Source: Polynucleobacter sp. JS-JIR-5-A7
GTDB lineage: Bacteria > Pseudomonadota > Gammaproteobacteria > Burkholderiales > Burkholderiaceae
Length of the DNA: 64,000 bases
Direction: 5' to 3'
NCBI RefSeq assembly: GCF_018687935.1
Contig: NZ_CP061308.1
Coordinates: forward strand, 118,048-182,047
A program made the position numbers and the translations under genes. The notes under the pieces are model-generated. The model did not search any database and had not been told where the DNA came from. It worked only from the letters and a program-made list of their open reading frames with translations. Of the stretch, positions 1 to 7,684 are shown piece after piece; within the stretch, counting starts at the first letter, position 1; each line of letters opens with the position of its first letter.

Positions 1-533
1 TAAATGGCGTTACCCCCCTCTAGTTCGCAGGCTCTGAGGATAAAAGGGAGGGCATCCTCATTTTTATGGAGGGCGGTAAGGCAATTGTTGAGATTATTTA
101 GAGACTCAGTTGATGCTGGGTTGACAGAGACAGCTTTTTTAAATGCATTAATGGCGTTTTCGTAATCAAAACCTTTTGCGTAAGCCAGGCCTAAGTAGTG
201 GTGAGATTCAAAAAAATGGACATTTTTAGAAATAGATTTTTTTAGTAAAGAAAGTCCCTTAAGAGGCTCTTCAGAGTCAACATAATATTTGCCTAAGTTA
301 TAGAGGGCCTCTGAGGAGCAGTTTTTTTGAGCGCATGCAATAGTCAGTAGTTCAATTGCAACGTTAATATTCCCAGTGCCTCCTTCCAAATAAGCTAGAA
401 GTTCATTGGCTTTTGAAGAGTCGGGATTTTTTTGAAGAATTTTTAACAAGGTTTTTTTAGCAAGGTCAGAATTTCTGACATTCATGTATTGATGCGCAAG
501 TGTGAGCAATGTTGATTCTTCAAGAGTATTCAT
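1..533 (-). CDS. TPR-repeat protein, 3' part cut by window edge
   Basis: The minus-strand frame stays open from an ATG at 533 to base 1, about 177 codons, and runs out of the window. The translation is helical with TPR-like units: a segment beginning EALYNLGKYY, another beginning HYLGLAYAKG followed by AINAFKKAVSVNPAS, and a further unit near the edge (ESLNNLNNCL). TPR proteins are usually protein-interaction scaffolds; some carry a C-terminal glycosyltransferase domain, but that part is not visible here. An in-frame ATG two codons upstream (539) is an equal alternative. I see no signal peptide. The specific function is unknown. Confidence 0.7.
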   Translation of the reverse strand, partial: MNTLEESTLLTLAHQYMNVRNSDLAKKTLLKILQKNPDSSKANELLAYLEGGTGNINVAIELLTIACAQKNCSSEALYNLGKYYVDSEEPLKGLSLLKKSISKNVHFFESHHYLGLAYAKGFDYENAINAFKKAVSVNPASTESLNNLNNCLTALHKNEDALPFILRACELEGGNAI

Positions 534-572
534 GAGCATTAGCAGAGATTTGAATGAATACGATTATCCTCT

Positions 573-616
573 TAGCCTAGTTGCATTGGCATTATGAGAA
601 TTTTGCAACTAAGCTA
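573..616. repeat. Imperfect inverted repeat downstream of mscL
   Basis: The arms TAGTTGCA (578-585) and TGCAACTA (604-611) are perfect; past one mismatch, four more pairs extend the stem outwards. The loop is 18 nt. It overlaps the mscL stop codon, so on the minus strand it would form a hairpin right at the end of the mscL message. No clear U-tract follows, so termination or 3'-end protection is only inferred. Confidence 0.4.
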
Positions 617-1039
617 TTTCTTCAGGCCATCTCGAATCTCTCTTAACAGAATAATATCTTCGGGGGTTGGTGGTGCTGATGATGGTGCATCCATGATGCG
701 GATCTTATTTACTACTTTCACCATTTGAAAGATAACAAATGCCAGAAGAACAAAGTTGATTGAAATCGTGATGAAGTTGCCATAGGCAAAAATCGGCACC
801 CCCGCTTTTTTGAGCGCATCAAAAGTTCTTGGCACCCCTTCTGGGACGCGCCCAAGAATAAGAAAGAGATTGGTAAAGTCAATATGGCCTCCTAAAAGAG
901 TTGAAAAGACAGGCATAACGATGTCATTTACCAGGGAATCCACGATTTTTCCAAAAGCGCCACCAATAATGACACCCACGGCCAAATCGATCACATTACC
1001 CTTGATTGCAAAGTCCCGAAATTCCTTTAAAACACTCAT
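614..1039 (-). CDS. mscL: Large-conductance mechanosensitive channel MscL
   Basis: MscL is a homopentameric inner-membrane channel that opens under membrane tension and releases solutes during hypo-osmotic shock. The 141-residue product has the family's N-terminal amphipathic segment (MSVLKEFRDFAIKGN), then TM1 with the glycine-rich packing motif (DLAVGVIIGGAFGKIV), a periplasmic loop, TM2 (NFITISINFVLLAFVIFQMVKVVN) and a charged C-terminal helix ending in EIRDGLKK. Length fits the family (about 136-150 aa). A GGGGG ribosome-binding tract lies just before the start. It is transcribed away from petABC, and the intergenic region 1040-1177 serves both directions. Confidence 0.97.
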   Translation of the reverse strand: MSVLKEFRDFAIKGNVIDLAVGVIIGGAFGKIVDSLVNDIVMPVFSTLLGGHIDFTNLFLILGRVPEGVPRTFDALKKAGVPIFAYGNFITISINFVLLAFVIFQMVKVVNKIRIMDAPSSAPPTPEDIILLREIRDGLKK

Positions 1040-1097
1040 AGATGCCCCCTTTTTTTGGTTGAAAACTAATTAACCCAAGATTAACCCCATAACTTTC

Positions 1098-1125
1098 TTG
1101 CTTACCCCACTTTTTACTTTAAAAT
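1098..1125 (+). promoter_or_regulatory. Putative sigma-70 promoter of petABC
   Basis: A TTGCTT -35-like hexamer (1098-1103) and TAAAAT -10-like hexamer (1120-1125) are separated by 16 bp, about 50 bp upstream of the petA ATG at 1178. AGGA at about 1165 would be the ribosome-binding site. Found by eye. Confidence 0.45.
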
Positions 1126-1177
1126 GCTAGGTTTAAGTAATTTCCACCCCTAAATACCCTTTCTAGGAATTTTGTAA

Positions 1178-1780
1178 ATGAGTGACAAGCCCAGTATGGA
1201 CAAGGATCGTCGCAATTGGCTGATCGCCACATCCGCAGTAGGTGGCGTAGGTGCAGCAACAGCCCTTTACCCTTTTGTAGACAGTTTTGAGCCTTCCGAG
1301 CGTGCTAAAGCCGCTGGAGCTGCTGTTGAGATCGATATTACTGGCATGAAGCCAGATGAAATGCGCATGGTTGAGTGGCGCGGTAAGCCAGTATGGGTTG
1401 TGCGTCGAACCCCAGAGCAGGTTGCTGAATTATCCAAAATTGATGGTGAGTTAGCTGACCCAGATTCATTGCGTGATCCAGCTCAATTTACCCCTTCTTA
1501 CGCCCAAAATCAATGGCGTTCAATCAAGCCTGAGTATTTGGTAGTAGTGGGCATTTGCACTCACTTAGGCTGCTCTCCAACGCCTAAATTTGAAGCAGGC
1601 GCACAGCCTTCTTTACCAAATACTTGGCCAGGCGGTTTTCTTTGCCCTTGTCATGGCTCGACCTTTGACATGGCAGGCCGTGTCTACAAAAACAAACCAG
1701 CCCCTGATAATCTTGAAGTTCCGCCACATATGTACTTGAGCGATACCAAGATTCTGGTTGGCGATGACAAGAAGGCCTAA
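1178..1780 (+). CDS. petA: Ubiquinol-cytochrome c reductase, Rieske iron-sulfur subunit
   Basis: This is the Rieske [2Fe-2S] subunit of the cytochrome bc1 complex; it takes an electron from ubiquinol at the Qo site and passes it to cytochrome c1. The 200-aa product has a twin-arginine-like N-terminus (DRRNWLIATSAVGGVGAATALYP) that acts as both export signal and membrane anchor. Cluster box 1, CTHLGC, covers residues 127-132 and box 2, CPCHGS, residues 156-161, giving ligands C127, H129, C156, H159 and the disulfide pair C132/C158. It heads petA-petB-petC; the petB start follows its stop by 10 bp. Confidence 0.98.
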   Translation: MSDKPSMDKDRRNWLIATSAVGGVGAATALYPFVDSFEPSERAKAAGAAVEIDITGMKPDEMRMVEWRGKPVWVVRRTPEQVAELSKIDGELADPDSLRDPAQFTPSYAQNQWRSIKPEYLVVVGICTHLGCSPTPKFEAGAQPSLPNTWPGGFLCPCHGSTFDMAGRVYKNKPAPDNLEVPPHMYLSDTKILVGDDKKA

Positions 1781-1790
1781 GGAGAGATAA

Positions 1791-3191
1791 ATGGCATTTC
1801 AAGAAAAACAAGTCCCAGAAAACGCTCCTCTAGCCCAGAAGGTATTGGCATGGGTTGACTCCCGTTTGCCCGTTACTGATGCATTTAAGCGGCATATGAG
1901 TGAGTATTACGCTCCGAAGAATCTGAATTTTTTCTACATCTTTGGAGCTTTAGCCATCGTGGTTTTGGCGATCCAAATTATTACTGGTATTTTCTTGGTC
2001 ATGAACTACAAGCCTGATGCTGCAAAAGCATTTGAGTCTGTTGAGTACATCATGCGCGAAGTGCCATGGGGCTGGTTGATTCGCTATATGCATTCCACTG
2101 GTGCTTCAATGTTCTTCGTAGTGGTTTATTTGCATATGTTCCGCGGCTTGATCTACGGTTCATATCGCAAGCCACGTGAGCTCATTTGGATTTTCGGTTG
2201 TGCGATTTTCTTGTGCTTGATGGGCGAAGCTTTCTTTGGCTACTTGCTCCCGTGGGGACAAATGTCATATTGGGGTGCTCAAGTAATCGTTAACTTGTTC
2301 TCTGCAATTCCACTTATTGGTCCAGACCTATCGTTATGGTTGCGGGGCGATTATGTTGTGGGTGACGCTACCCTTAATCGCTTCTTTGCATTCCATGTGA
2401 TTGCGATTCCTTTGGTATTGATTGGCTTGGTTGCTGCTCATATTCTTGCGCTACATGAAGTAGGCTCTAATAATCCAGATGGCGTTGAAATTAAAAATAC
2501 GCTGGATGCGAATGGGCACCCTGTTGATGGTATTCCATTCCATCCTTTTTATAGCGTACACGATGTAATGTATCTGGGTGGCTTCTTGATGGTGTTTGCT
2601 TGCATCGTATTTTTTGCTCCGGAAATGGGCGGATATTTCTTAGAGGCGAATAACTTCATACCAGCAAATCCATTTGTGACCCCAACGCATATTGCACCGG
2701 TATGGTATTTCACGCCTTTCTACTCAATGTTGCGCGCAACAACGACTAACTTCTTATTGCCTTTATGGATCTTCTTAGCTGTCATTCTTGGAACGTTTGC
2801 TATGAGCGCCAAAGATATCAAAATCAAAGGTATTTGTGCTGCTATTGCAGTGGTTTTGGCTGCCGGCTTCTACGCGCTTGACGCAAAATTTTGGGGTGTG
2901 GTCATCATGGGCGGCTCAGTCGTGATTATGTTCTTTTTGCCATGGTTAGATCATTCTCCTGTGAAGTCGATTCGCTATCGTCCACAGTTTCATAAATACA
3001 TCTATGGCATTTTTGTTGTGACTTTTGTAATCTTGGGTTATTTAGGTATTCAGCCACCATCACCTATCTTTGAAAAGATATCTCAGATCTGCACGATTTA
3101 TTATCTGGGTTTTTTCTTGGCAATGCCCTTCTGGAGCAAGCTTGGCACATTTAAGCCAGTTCCAGACCGCGTAACTTTTGAGTCCCATTAA
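1791..3191 (+). CDS. petB: Cytochrome b of the bc1 complex
   Basis: This membrane subunit carries the bL and bH hemes and both quinone sites. The 466-aa protein has a soluble N-terminus, then eight or more hydrophobic helices. The likely heme ligands are H101, H115, H202 and H217, in the contexts IRYMHSTGAS, YLHMFRG, FFAFHVIA and VAAHILALHE. The Qo-site PEWY region appears here as the related PVWYFTPFYSMLRA. The C-terminal extension (more hydrophobic helices after about residue 380) is usual for proteobacterial PetB, unlike the split b6/subunit IV form. AGGAGA precedes the ATG, and the gene is co-transcribed with petA and petC. Confidence 0.98.
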   Translation: MAFQEKQVPENAPLAQKVLAWVDSRLPVTDAFKRHMSEYYAPKNLNFFYIFGALAIVVLAIQIITGIFLVMNYKPDAAKAFESVEYIMREVPWGWLIRYMHSTGASMFFVVVYLHMFRGLIYGSYRKPRELIWIFGCAIFLCLMGEAFFGYLLPWGQMSYWGAQVIVNLFSAIPLIGPDLSLWLRGDYVVGDATLNRFFAFHVIAIPLVLIGLVAAHILALHEVGSNNPDGVEIKNTLDANGHPVDGIPFHPFYSVHDVMYLGGFLMVFACIVFFAPEMGGYFLEANNFIPANPFVTPTHIAPVWYFTPFYSMLRATTTNFLLPLWIFLAVILGTFAMSAKDIKIKGICAAIAVVLAAGFYALDAKFWGVVIMGGSVVIMFFLPWLDHSPVKSIRYRPQFHKYIYGIFVVTFVILGYLGIQPPSPIFEKISQICTIYYLGFFLAMPFWSKLGTFKPVPDRVTFESH

Positions 3192-3232
3192 TTCACGCTT
3201 GAGATATCAGCTAAGAGAAATTAGGAACTAGT

Positions 3233-4006
3233 ATGAAACGAATTCTGCAAACTTTGATGGGCATCTGCCAAGTAACGGTATTGGTTACCGCCCTTGGCTT
3301 TAGTCTTAACGCCAATGCAAATGAAGGTGGCTTCCCATTGGATACTGCCCCTAACCGTGTCAGTAGCAATGCCTCTTTGCAAAATGGTGCGAAGATATTT
3401 GTTAACTACTGCTTGAACTGCCATGCAGCTGCGAGCATGCGTTATAACCGCTTGCGCGATATTGGTTTGACCGATCAACAAATTAAAGACAACTTGATTT
3501 TGACTGATGCAAAGGTTGGCGATTTAATGGCCATTGCAATGACGCCAAAAGAAGGTAAGGCTTATTTTGGCAAGACGCCGCCAGATCTCTCTGTTGAGGC
3601 TCGTGCGCGGGGTACTGATTGGCTTTATACCTACTTTCGCACTTTCTATAAAGATGACACTACTCAAACCGGTTGGAATAATATGGTGTATCCAAACGTA
3701 GGTATGCCGCATGTGCTCTGGCAGTTGCAAGGTGAGCGTGCTGCTAAGTTTGAGGAGCGCAAAGATCCTCATGACGAGAGCAGAATGGAAAAAGTATTCA
3801 TTGGCTTTGAGCAGTTAACTCCGGGGACGATGAAGCCGCAAGAGTATGACGACAATATTGCTGATTTGGTCGCATTCATGTCTTGGATGGCTGAGCCTGT
3901 TCAACTTGAGCGCAAGCGCCTTGGCGTGGTGGCTCTCTTGTTTTTGGCAATCTTCACCATCTTAGCCTGGCGCTTAAATAAAGCTTATTGGAAAGATATC
4001 CACTAA
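3233..4006 (+). CDS. petC: Cytochrome c1 of the bc1 complex
   Basis: Membrane-anchored c-type cytochrome that accepts electrons from the Rieske protein and delivers them to soluble cytochrome c in the periplasm. The 257-aa precursor has a Sec signal peptide (hydrophobic stretch to about residue 30, likely cleaved after ANA), the heme-binding CLNCH motif at residues 60-64, a GMPHVLW segment that probably supplies the axial methionine, and a C-terminal TM anchor (VVALLFLAIFTILAW) followed by positive charges. It lies 41 bp after petB in the same operon. Confidence 0.97.
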   Translation: MKRILQTLMGICQVTVLVTALGFSLNANANEGGFPLDTAPNRVSSNASLQNGAKIFVNYCLNCHAAASMRYNRLRDIGLTDQQIKDNLILTDAKVGDLMAIAMTPKEGKAYFGKTPPDLSVEARARGTDWLYTYFRTFYKDDTTQTGWNNMVYPNVGMPHVLWQLQGERAAKFEERKDPHDESRMEKVFIGFEQLTPGTMKPQEYDDNIADLVAFMSWMAEPVQLERKRLGVVALLFLAIFTILAWRLNKAYWKDIH

Positions 4007-4010
4007 AAAT

Positions 4011-4034
4011 AGATGGTGCTAGATTCCCATCTTT
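4011..4034 (+). terminator. Weak hairpin after petC
   Basis: AGATGG (4011-4016) pairs with CCATCT (4027-4032) across a 10-nt loop, followed only by a short TTC. This could attenuate read-through from petC into sspA, but the stem is short and the U-tract poor. Confidence 0.25.
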
Positions 4035-4098
4035 CAGTTAAAGCCGCTAGTTGTCATGCGTTTGTTGTATTGAAGTTGAAATTTAAGGAAATAAATTT

Positions 4099-4710
4099 AT
4101 GATGGTGTTGTACTCGGGTACTAATTGCCCATTCTCGCAACGCTGCCGTTTGGTGCTTTTTGAAAAAGGTATGGATTTTGAAATCCGTGATGTCGACTTG
4201 TTTAATAAACCAGAAGATATCTCAGTGATGAACCCTTATGGTCAAGTTCCCATTCTGGTTGAGCGCGATTTAATTTTGTATGAATCAAACATCATCAATG
4301 AATATATTGATGAGCGTTTTCCTCATCCACAGTTGATGCCTCCTGATCCTGTAGCACGCGCACGCGCACGCCTTTTTCTCTTTAATTTTGAAAAAGAGTT
4401 GTTTGTCCACGTGGCTGCTTTGGAAAACGAAAAAGGGAAAGCTGCTGAAAAAACTCATGAAAAAGCTCGCTTAGCCATACGTGATCGTTTAACTCAGTTA
4501 GCGCCAATTTTCGTAAAGAATAAGTACATGTTGGGCGATGAGTTCTCCATGCTAGATGTCGCTATTGCCCCATTATTATGGCGTCTCGAACACTATGGCA
4601 TTGATCTTTCTCGTAATGCCGCCGCTCTATTGAAATACGCTGAGCGTATTTTTAGTAGACCCGCTTACATCGAGGCATTGACCCCTTCCGAAAAGGTCAT
4701 GCGCCGCTAA
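4099..4710 (+). CDS. sspA: Stringent starvation protein A, GST-fold transcription factor
   Basis: SspA has a glutathione-S-transferase fold but in studied gammaproteobacteria acts as an RNA-polymerase-associated regulator rather than an enzyme. The 203-aa product shows the thioredoxin-like N-domain (MVLYSGTNCPFSQRCRLVLFEKGM), the cis-proline region GQVPILVERDLILYESNIINEYIDERFP and the helical C-domain with FSMLDVAIAPLLWRL. AAGGAA precedes the ATG by 9 bp. It sits between petC and sspB, a betaproteobacterial arrangement, and may share petABC read-through. That this copy regulates RNA polymerase is inferred from the family. Confidence 0.93.
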   Translation: MMVLYSGTNCPFSQRCRLVLFEKGMDFEIRDVDLFNKPEDISVMNPYGQVPILVERDLILYESNIINEYIDERFPHPQLMPPDPVARARARLFLFNFEKELFVHVAALENEKGKAAEKTHEKARLAIRDRLTQLAPIFVKNKYMLGDEFSMLDVAIAPLLWRLEHYGIDLSRNAAALLKYAERIFSRPAYIEALTPSEKVMRR

Positions 4711-4737
4711 ATTTGCTAGCGGTTCATTTTGCTCAGA

Positions 4738-5145
4738 ATGTCTGGCATCCCAAGTAACAAACCCTACCTAATCCGTGCTCTACATCAGTGGTGTACGGAT
4801 TTTGGTTTTACACCTTTCATAGCTGTGTTTGTAGATGCTAGCGTTGAGGTGCCCATGGAGTTTGTTAAGAATGACGAGATTGTCTTAAATCTCTCCCTAG
4901 AGGCCTGCCATCAGCTAGAAATGGAAAATGATTGGATTAGTTTCCAGGCTAGGTTTGGGGGTATTCCAAAGAAGATTATGGTACCTGTGAGCCATATTTT
5001 GGCAATTTATGCTAGGGAGAGCGGCCAGGGAATGTCATTCCCGTTTGATCCATCCCAGATTAGAGATTTGCAGGCTGCAGGCTCATCAGATAATGTGCTT
5101 GAAAAGCCAAAAACTGCCAGACCGTCTTTGAAGATTGTGAAATAG
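4738..5145 (+). CDS. sspB: ClpXP protease specificity-enhancing factor SspB
   Basis: SspB is an adaptor that binds ssrA-tagged proteins and hands them to ClpXP. The N-terminal dimeric substrate-binding domain is clear (SNKPYLIRALHQWCTDFGFTP, then VFVDASVEVPMEFVKNDEIVLNLS). The hydrophobic VPVSHILAIYARESGQGM strand follows, with a linker and a short basic C-terminal tail (RPSLKIVK) that fits the ClpX-docking peptide. I chose the ATG at 4738 (135 aa), which starts the conserved MSGIPSNKPYL; an in-frame TTG lies three codons upstream at 4729. It follows sspA by 27 bp. Confidence 0.93.
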   Translation: MSGIPSNKPYLIRALHQWCTDFGFTPFIAVFVDASVEVPMEFVKNDEIVLNLSLEACHQLEMENDWISFQARFGGIPKKIMVPVSHILAIYARESGQGMSFPFDPSQIRDLQAAGSSDNVLEKPKTARPSLKIVK

Positions 5146-5162
5146 GCTAAAATAGTGCCATT

Positions 5163-5238
5163 GCCCCTTTAGCTCATCTGGTAGAGCAACTGATTTGTAA
5201 TCAGTAGGTGGTCTGTTCGAGTCGGACAAGGGGCACCA
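5163..5238 (+). tRNA. tRNA-Thr (anticodon TGT)
   Basis: A full cloverleaf can be drawn: acceptor GCCCCTT (5163-5169) with AAGGGGC (5228-5234), D stem GCTC/GAGC, anticodon stem ACTGA/TCAGT around the loop TTTGTAA (5194-5200) with anticodon TGT at 5196-5198, and T stem GTCTG/CGGAC around TTCGAGT. Discriminator A5235 and an encoded CCA (5236-5238) follow. A TAAAAT hexamer at 5148-5153 is a plausible -10 element just after the sspB stop. Confidence 0.97.
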
Positions 5239-5267
5239 TCCAATTTCTGGCATTTAAAATTATCTAG

Positions 5268-6335
5268 ATGTCATATACCAAAATCGGATTTGATGCAGGC
5301 TTAATGTCTCTTCGAGGCACTCATGTAGCCATCTTTGATTACGCCCTTCAGAATCAAAAAATTTTAGGAAAAGAGTCGGTTGTCTTCTATGATCGCCGCT
5401 CGGAGCATATGCAATCAACAGTTTTACAAAAATTTCAGTCAAAATTTCGATTGATTCCCTATGATCAATTGAATGACATTCAATCTTCAGTTGCTAAACA
5501 CTCGATCGATGCGATGTACTTAATTAAGTCTGGAGAGTGTGATAACTATTCGGTTGCCAATATTCCTAACTTGATTCATGCAGTCTTTCCCCAGAAATTG
5601 CGAGAGATACACGGCGATATTTATGCATTTGTATCGAAGTGGCTTAGTAATGAATGTTCAAATGGAAAGATTCCATTTGTACCCCATATGATTACCTTGC
5701 CTTTAAATGGACCCTCGCTAAAAAATAGTTTAGGTATTTCGGGGCATTCGACTATCTTCGGGTGCTATGGAGGGAGCGATAGTTTCAATATTGGATTTGT
5801 AAGATCAACAATTGCTGAAGTGCTGGCCCAAAGTCCTCACACTTTCTTTCTTTTTATGAATATCGATCATCCCCGAGCAATTTTTTTGCCAGGCAATTCT
5901 GATCCTTTATATAAATCTAGCTTCATTAACACCTGCGATGCTATGATTCATGCTCGCGGCATTGGTGAGAGTTTTGGTTTGGCTTGCGGCGAATTCTCAA
6001 TACATAATAAGCCAGTAATTACATATGCGCTTTCACCGCAACGAAATCATATTGATGTTCTAGGAAAAAAAGCTATCTTGTATAGGGGGCCTAGGGAGCT
6101 TCAAAAAATCTTTTTAGATTTTGATAAGTCTTGGTATCAAAAACAAGATTGGGATTGTTACTCCCTTGATTTTTCCCCGCCAGTTGTTATGAAAAAGTTT
6201 GCATCAGTTTTTCTAGATGAGCGGGTATTGCCAGTAGAAAAAATCCAAATAAGTCCTTTGGATATGGCAGTTATTCAAACAAAACGCTTCAGAAAAAAAT
6301 ACGCAGCTTATCGCGAAAGTTATATCAATAATTAG
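5268..6335 (+). CDS. Glycosyltransferase-like protein (GT-B fold), function unassigned
   Basis: The 355-aa product has no signal peptide or TM helix. Its C-terminal half has DAMIHARGIGESFGLACGEF followed by SIHNKPVITY, which resembles the nucleotide-sugar-binding region of GT4-like glycosyltransferases (a glutamate-rich ESFGL motif before a conserved sugar-donor pocket). The N-terminal half (FDAGLMSLRGTHVAIFDYA) fits an acceptor-side Rossmann domain. Donor and acceptor cannot be told. It starts 30 bp after a tRNA-Thr, looks more AT-rich than its neighbours, is alone without other glycan genes, and converges with the MFS gene with 1 bp between stop codons. Late acquisition is possible but not shown. 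Confidence 0.6.
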   Translation: MSYTKIGFDAGLMSLRGTHVAIFDYALQNQKILGKESVVFYDRRSEHMQSTVLQKFQSKFRLIPYDQLNDIQSSVAKHSIDAMYLIKSGECDNYSVANIPNLIHAVFPQKLREIHGDIYAFVSKWLSNECSNGKIPFVPHMITLPLNGPSLKNSLGISGHSTIFGCYGGSDSFNIGFVRSTIAEVLAQSPHTFFLFMNIDHPRAIFLPGNSDPLYKSSFINTCDAMIHARGIGESFGLACGEFSIHNKPVITYALSPQRNHIDVLGKKAILYRGPRELQKIFLDFDKSWYQKQDWDCYSLDFSPPVVMKKFASVFLDERVLPVEKIQISPLDMAVIQTKRFRKKYAAYRESYINN

Positions 6336-6336
6336 C

Positions 6337-7683
6337 TTAGCGAAGAAGTACGATTTTTTTTGTTTCAGGCAGATATAAGAACGCAATAATCGCACTAGCT
6401 GCTAAAAATAGTGTTGGATACCAGAGGCCGGCAATACTACTCGCCAATTTTTGATTGATCCACATCACAATTAGTGGTAATAGTCCTCCAATCCAGCCAG
6501 CAGCTAAATTATGTGGAAGAGTTGCGGCACTGTTACGATTTTTAGCTGGAAATAGTTCTGCCAAGAGTGCAGTCTGTGGCCCCACTACTAGTCCAAGGGA
6601 TAACGCAAGTACCATCAATATTGCTCCTATTCCCAGTAGTGAACTGAAAGCCGGAGACTGAATATATAGATTGCCCAAGACCTGAAGTAATTGAAAGGCG
6701 GGTTGTATAAAAATTACTCCAAGAATAATACCGCTCAAAATAATGGGCTTTCGGCCAACTCGATCCGAAAGCCATCCGGCAAAGATTGTTAGAGGAAAAA
6801 GCACGATGGTAGCGAAGATGCTGAATTGATCAACTAATGCTGGATTTAGTCCTACAGATATTTTCAAAAAAATCGCTGTGTAAACCTGAACGCAAAAGAA
6901 TAAAATTGCTCCGCTAGAGGATATGCAAAAAAATAACAAAATCATTCTCTTGCGTATTTCTGGATCTTTGAAATTATTGATTAGCTGTGATTCATTTTTC
7001 TCAACATTTTTACTGAGCTCTAAAAATATGGGGGTTTCCTCAAGAGCCATACGTGCTTTGAATGCAATAAGCAGCAGCAATATCGAAATCCAAAACGGCA
7101 CGCGCCAACCCCATGCCTGAAATTCTTCTGGTGAAAGCCATTGCTGAAGGGAGGCAATTTGCATTGTCGATACTAAGATCCCCAATGGCCCCATTAGTTG
7201 TAAAAAACTTGTTTTGAACCCTCGGTTTTCGTTGCCCGCATGTTCTGTGAGATAGACGGCACTGCCACCAATTTCACCCCCAGCAGAGAGCCCCTGAAGT
7301 AGTCGTAAGCCAACTAAAAGTATGGGCGCCCAAATGCCAATTTGGGCATAGGTCGGTAAAAAGCCTATGCTTACGGTTGCTATACCCATTAAGGCAATTG
7401 TGATCATAAAGACCGGTTTTCGGCCTATGCGATCCCCCAAAGACCCAAATATGGCTGATCCAATAGGCCTTACTACCATTCCAACCCCAAAAGTTGCAAG
7501 GCTGGCTAAAAGACCCGTATTAGGGTCATTGGAGGGAAAAAATAAAGGACCAAGAACAACTGCTAGGGTTGCAAATGTTAGGAAGTCGTACCACTCTAGA
7601 AAAGTCCCAAAACAAGCGGCAATAGCCACCTTTCTGTAATGCTGTGAAGCTCTTACTTCTTCTATCTTTTTAAGATTGTTCAA
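6337..7683 (-). CDS. MFS transporter, metabolite:H+ symporter (ProP/ShiA-like) family
   Basis: A 448-aa inner-membrane protein with about 12 hydrophobic helices. Major facilitator motif A occurs twice, as GSLGDRIGRKPVFM after TM2 and GWLSDRVGRKPIILSG after TM8, and the N-terminus (FGTFLEWYDFLTFATLAVVLGPLFFP) is typical of the MHS subfamily, which takes up organic acids, betaine, proline or shikimate with protons. The substrate cannot be read from the sequence. It is read in the same direction as rmuC, 1 bp away (rmuC start at 8959, stop at 7685), so the two genes could share a message. Confidence 0.85.
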   Translation of the reverse strand: MNNLKKIEEVRASQHYRKVAIAACFGTFLEWYDFLTFATLAVVLGPLFFPSNDPNTGLLASLATFGVGMVVRPIGSAIFGSLGDRIGRKPVFMITIALMGIATVSIGFLPTYAQIGIWAPILLVGLRLLQGLSAGGEIGGSAVYLTEHAGNENRGFKTSFLQLMGPLGILVSTMQIASLQQWLSPEEFQAWGWRVPFWISILLLLIAFKARMALEETPIFLELSKNVEKNESQLINNFKDPEIRKRMILLFFCISSSGAILFFCVQVYTAIFLKISVGLNPALVDQFSIFATIVLFPLTIFAGWLSDRVGRKPIILSGIILGVIFIQPAFQLLQVLGNLYIQSPAFSSLLGIGAILMVLALSLGLVVGPQTALLAELFPAKNRNSAATLPHNLAAGWIGGLLPLIVMWINQKLASSIAGLWYPTLFLAASAIIAFLYLPETKKIVLLR

Positions 7684-7684
7684 T

